DNA of 64,000 nucleotides from Thiemannella venezuelensis (GTDB lineage: Bacteria; Actinomycetota; Actinomycetes; Streptosporangiales; Streptosporangiaceae), in the NCBI RefSeq assembly GCF_014203605.1, contig NZ_JACHJJ010000012.1:1-64000 (forward strand), written 5' to 3'. Positions 1 to 7,659 of this stretch are shown piece after piece. The first letter of the stretch is position 1, and every line of letters starts with the position of its first letter. The translations under genes were made by a program, and so were the position numbers. Below the pieces are notes generated by a model. The model ran no database searches. It was given only the letters and a program-made list of their open reading frames with translations, and was not told where the DNA came from.

Positions 1-101
1 TTCGCGCCGGAGGCCAGCATGCGGCGGGTGTGCTTGGTGCCCTCCCCGCCGGTCATGCCCTGCACAATGATCTTGCTGTTCTCGGTCAGCCAGATGGCCA
101 T
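1..101 (-). CDS. sucD: Succinyl-CoA ligase alpha subunit, N-terminal fragment (cut by window edge)
   Basis: Reverse-strand frame beginning MAIWLTENSKIIVQGMTGGE, the typical start of the CoA-binding alpha subunit of succinyl-CoA ligase (ADP/GDP-forming). Only about 33 residues lie inside the window; the CoA-binding fold and the phosphohistidine are outside. It follows sucC by 67 bases in the same direction, so the two are almost certainly co-transcribed and form the SucCD heteromer that interconverts succinyl-CoA and succinate with nucleotide phosphorylation. Being downstream of the operator in front of sucC, it is expected to share its regulation. Confidence 0.9.
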   Translation of the reverse strand, partial: MAIWLTENSKIIVQGMTGGEGTKHTRRMLASGA

Positions 102-168
102 GCCTGCCGCTCCTCTCTCCCGCCCGCCGTCTCCGGACGCCCGCGGGCCGCACCGGTCGCCCGCCCGC

Positions 169-1332
169 TCAGGCGGCCGCGAGCCTGGCCGCCTCCTCGG
201 CGGCGCCGTCCATGGTCGTGACCTGCCGGATCGCCGGGTGGCCGGCCCGCTCCAGGATCCGGCGGCCCGGCTCGGCGTTGTTGCCGTCGAGCCGCACCAC
301 GATGGGGCGGCCCAGGCCGCGCTCGCCGAGCTCGGCGAGCGCGGAGACGATGCCGTCGGCGACCGCGTCGCAGGCCGTGATTCCGCCGAAGACGTTGACG
401 AGGACGGAGCGGACGTCCGGGTCGGAGAGGACGACCTCCAGCCCGTCGGCCATCACCCGGGCCGAGGCGCCGCCGCCGATGTCGAGGAAGTTGGCCGGGC
501 GGACCCCGCCGAGGCGCTCGCCCGCCAGGGCGACGACGTCGAGGGTGCTCATCACCAGCCCGGCGCCGTTGCCGACGACGCCCACCTGCCCGTCGAGCTT
601 GACGTAGTTCAGCCCCTTGGCCCGGGCCCGGGACTCCGGCCCCTCGCCGGGCGGCGCCGCGGCGAAGGCGGTGCGGTCGTGGCGGAAGGCCGCGCCGTCG
701 TCCAGAGTGATCTTGCCGTCCAGCGCGACGACGCCGCCGCCCGGCGTCCAGGCGAGCGGGTTCACCTCCACCAGGAGGGCGTCCTCCTCCGCCGCGACGC
801 GCCACAGGTCTGCCAGCACCCGGGCGACCGCGTCCCGCACGTCGGCGGCGAAGCCCGCCCGCGCCAGGAGCTCCCGCGCGGCCTCCTGCCCGACGCCCTC
901 CCGCGGGTCGACGGGCATGCGGGCCAGCGCCTGCGGCCGGGTGGCCGCGACCTCCTCGATGTCCGCACCGCCCTCGGTCGAGGCCATCGCGAGGAACCGG
1001 CGCTCGGCCCGGTCGACGAGGTAGGCCACGTAGTACTCCTCCACGGCGACCGTGGCGGCCTCCACGAGCACGGTCTCGGCGACGTGGCCCCTGATGTCCG
1101 TGCCGAGGATCCGCCGCGCCGCGTCCTCGGCCGCGGCCGGGCCGGGCGCGGGCCGCACTCCCCCGGCCTTCCCCCGCCCGCCGGTCCTGACCTGCGCCTT
1201 GACGACGACGGGCACACCCAGGCGGGCCGCGATGCCGCGCGCCTCCCGCGGGGTGGCCGCCACTCCTCCGGGCGGGACGGGGATGCCGTGCCGCGCGAAG
1301 AGCTCCTTCGCCTGGTGCTCGAACAGGTCCAC
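169..1332 (-). CDS. sucC: Succinyl-CoA ligase beta subunit
   Basis: 387 residues, normal length for SucC. The N-terminal ATP-grasp fold opens MDLFEHQAKELFARHGIPVP; the ligase domain carries LVNVFGGITACDAVADGI and the RLDGNNAEPGRRIL stretch. The GTG start is preceded by GGGAGGA at five-base spacing. Together with SucD it makes or uses succinyl-CoA. The upstream region carries the ATAC-N-GTAT operator found at all other promoters of the oxalate/formate region, so this copy may be dedicated to that pathway, for example supplying succinyl-CoA to prime CoA transfer onto oxalate. A malate-CoA ligase role cannot be excluded by eye. Whether a second housekeeping sucCD exists elsewhere is unknown. Confidence 0.92.
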   Translation of the reverse strand: MDLFEHQAKELFARHGIPVPPGGVAATPREARGIAARLGVPVVVKAQVRTGGRGKAGGVRPAPGPAAAEDAARRILGTDIRGHVAETVLVEAATVAVEEYYVAYLVDRAERRFLAMASTEGGADIEEVAATRPQALARMPVDPREGVGQEAARELLARAGFAADVRDAVARVLADLWRVAAEEDALLVEVNPLAWTPGGGVVALDGKITLDDGAAFRHDRTAFAAAPPGEGPESRARAKGLNYVKLDGQVGVVGNGAGLVMSTLDVVALAGERLGGVRPANFLDIGGGASARVMADGLEVVLSDPDVRSVLVNVFGGITACDAVADGIVSALAELGERGLGRPIVVRLDGNNAEPGRRILERAGHPAIRQVTTMDGAAEEAARLAAA

Positions 1333-1356
1333 GGCGTCCTCCCGTCAAGGCCTCTT

Positions 1357-1376
1357 GTAGACGGTATACAGTATGC
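1357..1376. promoter_or_regulatory. Operator in front of sucC: three half-sites, 7-base period
   Basis: Reads GTAGAC-G-GTATAC-A-GTATGC, that is two overlapping 6-1-6 dyads sharing the central self-complementary GTATAC. It lies 25 bases upstream of the sucC start. Sixteen bases (1356-1371) are identical to the site in front of the formate dehydrogenase operon (13983-13998). Inferred target of the GntR regulator at 3441. Confidence 0.75.
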
Positions 1377-1422
1377 ATAAGAACACGTCCATACCTCGAC
1401 AGGAATGCCGGATCGGGTTATT

Positions 1423-1435
1423 CCATACAGTATGG
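1423..1435. promoter_or_regulatory. Operator at the MFS transporter start: CCATAC-A-GTATGG
   Basis: A perfect 13-base dyad (six-base arms around one centre base), the cleanest copy of the shared motif in the window. It overlaps the ATG at 1432. If that ATG is used, the message would be leaderless or nearly so and the bound repressor would sit on the transcription start. The spacing to the sucC site suggests both divergent promoters are controlled together. Confidence 0.75.
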
Positions 1436-2766
1436 AGAAGACAGAGTTCGCGGAGAAGACAGGACTCGTCCGGGACTGGCGGGGCCGCAACTACCTCGTC
1501 AGCCGGTCACCGCACGAACTGACCGGCCGCTCCAGGTCGTGGATGTTCTGGCTGCCCTGGGCGGCGATGGCCGCCGTCGGCCCCCTGCAGTACGGCTACG
1601 CGGCCGCCGTACCCGCCCTGATGGAGCAGCATCCCGGCAGGTCCGCCGCCTCCGTCCTGGCCCCGCTGGCCGTCTGGATCGCCTGCCAGGCCGCCACCGC
1701 CCTGCCCACCGCCCTCCTGCTGCGCCGCGGCACGCTCGGAGTCCGCGTGGCCCTGGGCGCCGGGGCCGCCCTCAGCGGCGCGGCGCTGCTCACGCTGGCC
1801 GTCGCCCACCGCGGCCCGGGGACCGGCGGCACCGCGGTGATCGTCGCCGGCTACGCGCTGCTCGGCGGCGTGGGCGCGGGCCTGGTGTACGGCGCGTGCA
1901 CCGAGGCCGTCGCCCGCTGGTACCCCGAGCGCCCCGCGGCCCGCGTCGGCTTCACGACCGGCGCCTTCGCCTACGGCACGGCCCCCCTGGCGATCGCCGT
2001 CGGGCTGGACGCGGACCTGCTGGCGTCCGTGTTCACGGCGGCGGCGCTCATCGCCTGGGCGGTGGTGGGCGCGGCCGCGGCGCTGGTCCGCCTCCCGCCG
2101 CGGCACTGGTGGCCCGGGCACATCGACCCCCGGGCATGGGCCTGCGACCGGCTCGCGCTGCGCAGGAACCCCCGGGCGCTGCGGGAGTTCTCCGTACGGC
2201 AGGCGCTGCGGACCGGCGCCCTCCCCGCGCTGGTGCCGATCCTGGCCTTCGCGGGCGCGGTCTCGATCTTCGACGTGATCGTCCTGGCGGCCTCGGGAGC
2301 GGCCCCGGCCTGGGCCGCCGTCGCCCTGCTCCTGGTGCTCAACGGCGCCGGGCGCGCCTGCGCGATGCTCGCCGCCGAGGCGGCGGGGCGCAAGCACGTG
2401 CTCACCGCGGTCCTCGCGCTGCTGGCCCTCGGGCAACTGCTGCTGGCCGCGGGCGCGACGGCGGGATCGACGGCCGTGACACTGCTCGCGACGGTCCCGG
2501 CCGGTCTCGGCGGGGGCGCGTTCTACCCGCTCGTCGCCAGCCTGGCCCGGGAGTACTTCGGCGAGGAGCACCTGCCCTCGATCCACGGCGTCGTCTACAG
2601 CGCCAAGGTGCTCGCCGGCCTGCTCGGCACCGGCCTGGCGGCCCTGGCGCTGAGCCTGCCGGGGCAGGCGACGGCCCTCCTGCTCGCCGCCGCGCTGGCG
2701 GGAGTCTCCGCGGTCCTGGCCTCCGCCCTGCGCCGGCCCGGCTGGCCCGCCACGCTCCCCCGCTGA
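1432..2766 (+). CDS. oxlT: OxlT-type (OFA family) MFS oxalate/formate transporter
   Basis: About 444 residues with some 12 hydrophobic segments. OFA-family signatures are clear: GLVYGACTEAVARWYPER after the fourth segment, NGAGRACAML in the second half, and FYPLVASLAREYFG followed by VVYSAKVLAG, whose lysine (about residue 392) matches the substrate lysine (K355) of oxalate carrier OxlT. Predicted to exchange oxalate for formate or take up oxalate across the membrane. ATG 1432 (MEKTEFAEK) is preferred; ATG 1405 in the same frame is possible but would place the operator inside the gene and has AGGA abutting the start codon. Divergent from sucC. Confidence 0.82.
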   Translation: MEKTEFAEKTGLVRDWRGRNYLVSRSPHELTGRSRSWMFWLPWAAMAAVGPLQYGYAAAVPALMEQHPGRSAASVLAPLAVWIACQAATALPTALLLRRGTLGVRVALGAGAALSGAALLTLAVAHRGPGTGGTAVIVAGYALLGGVGAGLVYGACTEAVARWYPERPAARVGFTTGAFAYGTAPLAIAVGLDADLLASVFTAAALIAWAVVGAAAALVRLPPRHWWPGHIDPRAWACDRLALRRNPRALREFSVRQALRTGALPALVPILAFAGAVSIFDVIVLAASGAAPAWAAVALLLVLNGAGRACAMLAAEAAGRKHVLTAVLALLALGQLLLAAGATAGSTAVTLLATVPAGLGGGAFYPLVASLAREYFGEEHLPSIHGVVYSAKVLAGLLGTGLAALALSLPGQATALLLAAALAGVSAVLASALRRPGWPATLPR

Positions 2767-2862
2767 CGGGAGCTGACGGGTAGCCGATCGGGCGGACTCG
2801 GTGCCTGGCGTCCGCGTGTCTCCGCCCGCTCCCGGGGCCGGGCGGGAGCGGGCGGCGGACGG

Positions 2863-3159
2863 TCAGCCCGCGTCGTCCTTGCGGGACAGGTAGAGGGACA
2901 TCCGGGTGCCGCTCGGGCTCACGTCGGCGTCGAGCATCTGGTCGTCGAGCGCGGCCGCGGCCTCGGGGTCCAGGAAGACCCGGACGTCCTCCTTCCTGAT
3001 CACCTGGTCGCCGTCGTGCGGCACGCTCGTCAGGGAGAGTTCGAGCGTGGAGGCGTCATCGGCCTTGGGCGTGATGCGCAGCCCCGCCTCCTTGGGCAGG
3101 TTCTCCCCCACCATGAGATCGCGTATCGCCTCCACGGCTTTTTCGGTCAGCGTCAGCAC
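2863..3159 (-). CDS. HesB/IscA-fold small protein without cluster cysteines
   Basis: 98 residues beginning MLTLTEKAVEAIRDLMVGENLPKEAGLRI-, the A-type Fe-S carrier fold (HesB/IscA). The three cysteines that bind iron or clusters in IscA/ErpA are absent: the protein contains no cysteine at all. Such cysteine-less paralogues are common in actinobacteria and their role is unknown; database names such as Fe-S cluster assembly or adhesin should be read with care. It converges on the MFS gene and is divergent from the GntR gene, with no copy of the oxalate-region operator close to its start. Confidence 0.75.
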   Translation of the reverse strand: MLTLTEKAVEAIRDLMVGENLPKEAGLRITPKADDASTLELSLTSVPHDGDQVIRKEDVRVFLDPEAAAALDDQMLDADVSPSGTRMSLYLSRKDDAG

Positions 3160-3361
3160 GGCAGACTCCTAAGGGCGATGGATGCGTCCTGGCCGGCGCC
3201 CGGTTCCGGCGGAGAACCGCACAGGCCGTATCACGTCAAAACGGTTGTCCGTATCCATCTCCCCCTGCCGGAACGGCTCAAACGCGGCAATGATCGTCAA
3301 CGCCGCGCACACGGTGGACCATGATGTGACCAGGCTCACCACGGCGGATCCACTGGTCGCT

Positions 3362-3381
3362 GTATACTGTAGGCAGTCGAC
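3362..3381. promoter_or_regulatory. Operator upstream of gntR (autoregulation site)
   Basis: Reads GTATAC-T-GTAGGC-A-GTCGAC: one good dyad and a weaker third element, keeping the seven-base period. It lies about 60 bases upstream of the regulator's start at 3441. The same motif at the regulator's own promoter and at the catabolic promoters is the main argument that this GntR protein is the ligand-responsive factor. Confidence 0.7.
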
Positions 3382-3440
3382 GACAAACACCGGGCCGTCG
3401 GCAGACGGTGGTCGTGTCGTCCCTTTTTGGAGCAGACAAC

Positions 3441-4184
3441 ATGGTGCGGTCGGAACCAGTGAACCCGGGGGCGGCACCCAAGATCCCGCGCCCGGTCACC
3501 CTCCGCGAGAGCGTCTTCGAGGCGATCCTGGAGCTGATCATCAGCGGGGGCCTCGGCCCCGGCCAGCATCTCGCCGAGAACGAGCTCGCCGAGATGCTCG
3601 GGGTCTCCCGCCAGCCCGTCCGCGAAGCCCTGCAGATGCTCAGCGGCGAGGGCTGGGTCGATCTGCGTCCCGGGCACGGCGCGTTCGTCCACGCGCCGAC
3701 GGTGGAGGAGGCCGACCAGCTGCTCGCCGTCCGCACGCTGCTGGAGACCGAGTCGGCGCGGCTGGCCGCGCTGGACCCGACGGCGGGCGGCACGGCGCGG
3801 TTGCGCGAGATCTGCGCCCGGGGCCGGGCCGCGATCGAGGCCGACGACATCGACGCCGCGGTGGCGGCCAACTCGGAGCTCCACGCCCTGATCACCGAAC
3901 TCTCCGGCAACAAGGTGCTGGCCGAGCTGGCCTCCCAGGTCGCCCGCCGCGTCCGGTGGTACCACACGCCCGTGGCGCGCCACCGCGGCCACGCCTCCTG
4001 GGAGGAGCACGCCCTGCTGATCGACGCCATCGAGGCGGGCGACCAGGAGCGGGCCGAGCAGATCATGCGCGACCACACCGAGCACACCCGCCAGTCCTAC
4101 ATGGAGCAGCGCGCCCAGAGCCCGGACGAACCGGCTCCCGCGCCCCAGCGCCGCCGGCGCCCGCGCTCGCTCAGCGCGAGCTGA
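3441..4184 (+). CDS. GntR family regulator, FCD (FadR) subfamily, proposed oxalate/formate regulator
   Basis: 247 residues. Winged helix near residues 20-85 with LAENELAEMLGVSRQPVREA recognition region, then an all-helical FCD ligand domain with the metal-binding histidines in NSELHALI, WEEHALLIDAI and MRDHTEHT. Start chosen at ATG 3441 because GGAG lies eight bases upstream; an earlier ATG at 3408 lacks a site. The C-terminus is a basic tail rich in Pro and Arg. Family members usually repress and release DNA on binding a small carboxylate or acyl-CoA. The same dyad precedes this gene and five neighbouring units, so it likely controls them all; the inducer could be oxalate, oxalyl-CoA or formate. 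Confidence 0.88.
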   Translation: MVRSEPVNPGAAPKIPRPVTLRESVFEAILELIISGGLGPGQHLAENELAEMLGVSRQPVREALQMLSGEGWVDLRPGHGAFVHAPTVEEADQLLAVRTLLETESARLAALDPTAGGTARLREICARGRAAIEADDIDAAVAANSELHALITELSGNKVLAELASQVARRVRWYHTPVARHRGHASWEEHALLIDAIEAGDQERAEQIMRDHTEHTRQSYMEQRAQSPDEPAPAPQRRRRPRSLSAS

Positions 4185-4260
4185 CGGGCGTTCCACCGGC
4201 GGGTGGTTTCCCCGGAACACCTCGGGCAGAGGTTTGAGGAAGAAAGTTGGTGATGACGTG

Positions 4261-4452
4261 ATGAAGGCGTTCCTCGACCGGCTCCGCTTTCTCGCCGGTA
4301 GACCCGCCGGCGCCCCCGCGGACGGCCGGATGATCGGCCTCGGCCTGGCCACGGCCCTGCGCAGGCACAACTCGGCCGACGGCGCCGAGCACCATCTGCG
4401 CCGCTGGGCCGCGGAACAGCGGATCGGCGCCCCCGAGCACCGGTCCGGGTGA
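4261..4452 (+). CDS. Small hypothetical protein (63 aa)
   Basis: Short frame MKAFLDRLRFLAGRPAG- with a basic, amphipathic character and a second half containing LATALRRHNSADGAEHHLRRW. A TTG start at 4234 or GTG at 4258 are alternatives; a purine-rich GAGGAAG stretch lies rather far upstream of the ATG. It fills the only sizeable gap between gntR and the convergent terC. No family recognised. It could be a chance frame in high-GC DNA. Confidence 0.35.
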   Translation: MKAFLDRLRFLAGRPAGAPADGRMIGLGLATALRRHNSADGAEHHLRRWAAEQRIGAPEHRSG

Positions 4453-4543
4453 GACCCGGCGAGGCGGCTCCCCGGCGGGCCGGAGCACGCCATGGCGGGC
4501 GGGCTCCTCCCCGCGGAGTCACCCGCCCGCGCCGTACCCGATC

Positions 4544-5557
4544 TCACCCGTCCGCGTGCGTCCCCGCCCGCGCCGTGCGGTCCCGGTCGCCCGGATCCGC
4601 CTGGGCCCGGGCGTCGCGCCTGCGGTCGCTGCGCGTCTTGAGCAGGCTGGCCGCGGTGGTGGCCGCCAGGGTGCCGACGATGACGCCCAGGGAGACCGCG
4701 ATGGGGATCTCGGGGGCCCAGGGCACGCCGTCGTGGTGCAGCGCCTCCAGCACGAGCTTCACGCCGATGAACGCCAGGACCACCGCGAGGCCCTTGCTGA
4801 GATAGACCAGGCGGTCCAGCAGCCCGCCGAGCATGAAGAACAGCTGCCGCAGCCCCATGAGCGCGAAGGCGTTGGCGGTGAACACCAGGTAGGGCTCCTT
4901 GGTCAGCCCGAAGATGGCCGGGATCGAGTCCAGGGCGAACAGCAGGTCGGTGGTCCCGATCGCCACCATCACGATCAGCATGGGGGTGACGACCAGGCGG
5001 CCGCCGATCCGCGCCGTGAGCGCCGCTCCGCGGTAGGTCTCCGTCGTGGGCAGCACCCGCCTGACCGTGCGCAGCGCCAGGTTCTCGGAGAACTCCGCCT
5101 CCTCCTCGTGGCCGACCAGCTTCCACGCGGTGTAGACGAGGAAGGCCCCGAAGACGTAGAAGAGCCAGTCGAAGCGGGCGACGGCCTCCGCCCCCGCCGC
5201 GATGAAGAGCCCCCGCATGCCGAGCGCCAGCACGATGCCGACCAGGAGCACCTTCTGCCGGTACGGCCGGGGCACCGCGAAGCGGCTCATGATGAGCAGG
5301 AAGACGAAGAGGTTGTCCACGCTGAGGGAGTACTCGGTGATCCAGCCGGCGAAGAACTCCCCGCCCCGGGCCGGGCCGGCGGCCAGCAGCAGCCCTCCGC
5401 CGAAGGCCCCGGCGAGCAGCACGTAGAAGGCGACCCACCACGTGCACTCGCGGAAGGACGGCTCGCGCGGGTCGCGCGCGACGAGGTAGAAGTCGAGGGC
5501 CAGCACGAGCCCGAAACCGGCGACCGTGACCAGCCACACCCATCCGGGGACGTTCAT
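4544..5557 (-). CDS. TerC family integral membrane protein
   Basis: 337 residues with seven to nine hydrophobic segments. The TerC hallmarks are present: ITEYSLSVDNLFVFLLIM and VAIGTTDLLFALDSIPAIFG, each with acidic residues inside a membrane segment. The family exports or handles metal ions (manganese and others) and is historically linked to tellurite resistance. The C-terminal tail is hydrophilic and basic. Its start overlaps the stop of the 175-residue membrane protein by four bases, making it the last gene of the oxalate operon. A role in metal balance for the metal-rich catabolic enzymes or in calcium-oxalate handling is only a guess. Confidence 0.88.
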   Translation of the reverse strand: MNVPGWVWLVTVAGFGLVLALDFYLVARDPREPSFRECTWWVAFYVLLAGAFGGGLLLAAGPARGGEFFAGWITEYSLSVDNLFVFLLIMSRFAVPRPYRQKVLLVGIVLALGMRGLFIAAGAEAVARFDWLFYVFGAFLVYTAWKLVGHEEEAEFSENLALRTVRRVLPTTETYRGAALTARIGGRLVVTPMLIVMVAIGTTDLLFALDSIPAIFGLTKEPYLVFTANAFALMGLRQLFFMLGGLLDRLVYLSKGLAVVLAFIGVKLVLEALHHDGVPWAPEIPIAVSLGVIVGTLAATTAASLLKTRSDRRRDARAQADPGDRDRTARAGTHADG

Positions 5558-6081
5558 CGTGCTCCCTTCCTCGGCGCCCGGCGGCGCTCGGCGGTCCGCC
5601 TCAGCACCTCCGCGTGCGCGACGTAGCGGCCGAGCAGTTCCCGCGCCCGCGGGTTGCGGCCGCGCACGCGCAGCAGCCAGTACGGCATGAGCCGCTCGTG
5701 CAGCCAGACGAAGCCGAGCGCGAACCCGAGGCTCACCATGGCCTGGTAGGCGAGGAAGCCCGGCAGGCCGCCCGCCAGGACGACCTCCCCGGCCAGGACC
5801 AGTCCCAGGGCCGTCTCCTGCACCAGCCGGGCCAGCGGGAAGCCGGCCAGCCAGTACAGGCCGGCCGGGGCGAACAGGCCGGGCCTGATCGTGCCCCGGC
5901 TCATCAGCAGGCCGTACCCCCCGCCGAGGAGACCGAGCGGGGTGGCGAGCAGGAGCGCCGACAGGGCCGCGGTGCCGGCGGGCTGTCCTGCGATGAGGGT
6001 CAGCCCGCCGGCCGCGGCTCCGGCGACGGCTCCGACGGCCAGCCCGGGCAGGGCGAGCTCGAAGCTGTGCCGGTGCTCCAT
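5554..6081 (-). CDS. Hypothetical membrane protein between Nramp-like carrier and TerC
   Basis: 175 residues, start ATG 6081 overlapping the stop of the Nramp-like gene (ATGA). Four to five hydrophobic stretches, Gly/Ala/Leu rich, then a basic C-terminus (LLRVRGRNPRARELLGRYVAHAEVLRRTAERRRAPRKGAR region, quoted only in part: key residues are clustered Arg). No family recognised. Four-base overlaps on both sides imply translational coupling with the two transporters, so it may be a partner or accessory subunit of one of them. Confidence 0.7.
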   Translation of the reverse strand: MEHRHSFELALPGLAVGAVAGAAAGGLTLIAGQPAGTAALSALLLATPLGLLGGGYGLLMSRGTIRPGLFAPAGLYWLAGFPLARLVQETALGLVLAGEVVLAGGLPGFLAYQAMVSLGFALGFVWLHERLMPYWLLRVRGRNPRARELLGRYVAHAEVLRRTAERRRAPRKGAR

Positions 6082-7586
6082 CAGCCCACGACCACGCCGA
6101 AGGCGAACAGGCTGTAGAAGAGCATGCCCAGGTAGAAGAAGGCGCCGAACCCGATGATCAGGTTGCTCCACCATCTGGGCCTGATGGGTTTGGGCAACAT
6201 CCGGTTGTTCACCAGCAGCAGCGTCACGCAGTAGGCCCCCATCGCGAAGGTCGACAGGAAGGCCAGCGTGTCCAGGATGCCGCTGGGCCCGTCGGCGGGG
6301 CCGAACAGCAGGATGAGGATGCCGAATGCGATCACGCCCCAGAGGAAGCCCGCGTACAGGTGCGAGAGCTTGAACCTCTTGGCCCCCGGGACGAAGTTGT
6401 GGGTCATGTCGGCCTGGCCCCGGGAGAAGGAGTCGAACAGGCCGAGCGTGGCGTTCAGTCCGATGAGCGCGATGAACCCCAGGAAGATCGTGCCGAGCAC
6501 CGGGCTGCCCGCCGAGGAGACGGAGTCGGCCATGGCGGTGAGCGCCACCTCGCGCTCGTCACCCTGGATGGCCGTGCGGACCGCGGGGTCCTGCCGGACC
6601 GCGGCCTGCGCGATCACCGTGAAGGAGATCGTCACCAGCATCGTGATGCCCCAGAACAGCAGCAGCGCGTCGAAGGTGACCCAGCGCCGCCACCCCCGCC
6701 ACTTGGCCATCTCCGCGGGGTCGTCGGTGTCGAACATGAATCCCCGGGAGGGCATGGCCTCCTCCTCGCCGGCGTGCCGCAGCCCGCGGATGCTCGGGAT
6801 GTGCGCGCCCATGCCGGCCCCGGAGTCGCGCAGGTGCAGGGTGTACCACATCTGCTGCATGCCCGAGGGGCCGGCGAAGGCGCACGCGCCGACGATGACC
6901 GGGAACCACGCCGCCGACATGGCCTCGGACGGGAAGTACCCGAACGCGAACATGCCGGTGACCGTGTCGGCCACGTCGCCCCAGGTGCCGACCATCGCCG
7001 CGACGACGGCCGTGCCCAGCACGAGCACGCCGATCAGGATCGAGAGCACGCTCTCCAGCAGGTTGTAGATCACCTTCGCGAGGCTGAAGACGACGCCGAC
7101 GAGGATCAGGCCGGCGACGGCCGTGACCGTCCACGGGATCCCGGTGATCTCCTCGAAGGCCGCGGCCCCCGCCGACAGGTGGCCCGGCCAGATGTAGACC
7201 AGGATCGCCGCGACGAAGAAGAACCACATGAGCGGCTTGAAGACCCGGGCGGCGCCGGAGAAGATGCTCTCTCCGGTGGCCATGGCGTAGCGCGCCATCT
7301 CCAGCATGACCACGGCCTGGAGGGTGACGCCGATGAGGAACAGCCACCGGATCTCCGGTCCGAAGAGCAGGACCAGCCGGGGCCACATGTAGGACTCGCC
7401 CATGCCCACGCCGAGCGCGACGAGGAACACGGTGGGTCCGAGGATGTGCACCGACGGCGGCGCGTCGGGCAGCGTGCGGATGGGCATCGGCTCCAGCCCG
7501 CCCGCGCGCCATACGCGTTCTTCCTGGCCCGGCTGGGCGGGGACCTGCCCGGTCCCCGCCGTCGCCGGTGTTCTTGACGTGTCCAC
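6081..7586 (-). CDS. Nramp-related transporter with divergent metal-site motifs
   Basis: 501 residues, about 11 hydrophobic segments; overall layout resembles Nramp (LeuT-fold) carriers. The two metal-coordinating motifs are altered: in segment 1 the DPGN motif is replaced by GVGMGESYMWP (residues 59-69), and in segment 6 the A/M-P-H motif by GPSGMQQMW (239-247). This argues against a normal Mn/Fe importer. GTG 7586 is chosen because AGGAGG precedes it by seven bases; a GTG at 7649 also opens the frame. Located between the acyl-CoA ligase gene and terC, under the oxc operator. A second carrier for oxalate-related substrate or for Mg is conceivable. Confidence 0.75.
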   Translation of the reverse strand: MDTSRTPATAGTGQVPAQPGQEERVWRAGGLEPMPIRTLPDAPPSVHILGPTVFLVALGVGMGESYMWPRLVLLFGPEIRWLFLIGVTLQAVVMLEMARYAMATGESIFSGAARVFKPLMWFFFVAAILVYIWPGHLSAGAAAFEEITGIPWTVTAVAGLILVGVVFSLAKVIYNLLESVLSILIGVLVLGTAVVAAMVGTWGDVADTVTGMFAFGYFPSEAMSAAWFPVIVGACAFAGPSGMQQMWYTLHLRDSGAGMGAHIPSIRGLRHAGEEEAMPSRGFMFDTDDPAEMAKWRGWRRWVTFDALLLFWGITMLVTISFTVIAQAAVRQDPAVRTAIQGDEREVALTAMADSVSSAGSPVLGTIFLGFIALIGLNATLGLFDSFSRGQADMTHNFVPGAKRFKLSHLYAGFLWGVIAFGILILLFGPADGPSGILDTLAFLSTFAMGAYCVTLLLVNNRMLPKPIRPRWWSNLIIGFGAFFYLGMLFYSLFAFGVVVG

Positions 7587-7659
7587 GTGCGGACCTCCTG
7601 GGGGGTTGGTTGATCCTGCTGGAGTTCCTCTGTTCGCCCCCTCGCTCACGCCGCGCGGC

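Noticed and set aside
6081-7586. Ordinary manganese/iron Nramp importer (MntH)
   Set aside because: Both metal-coordinating motifs are substituted.
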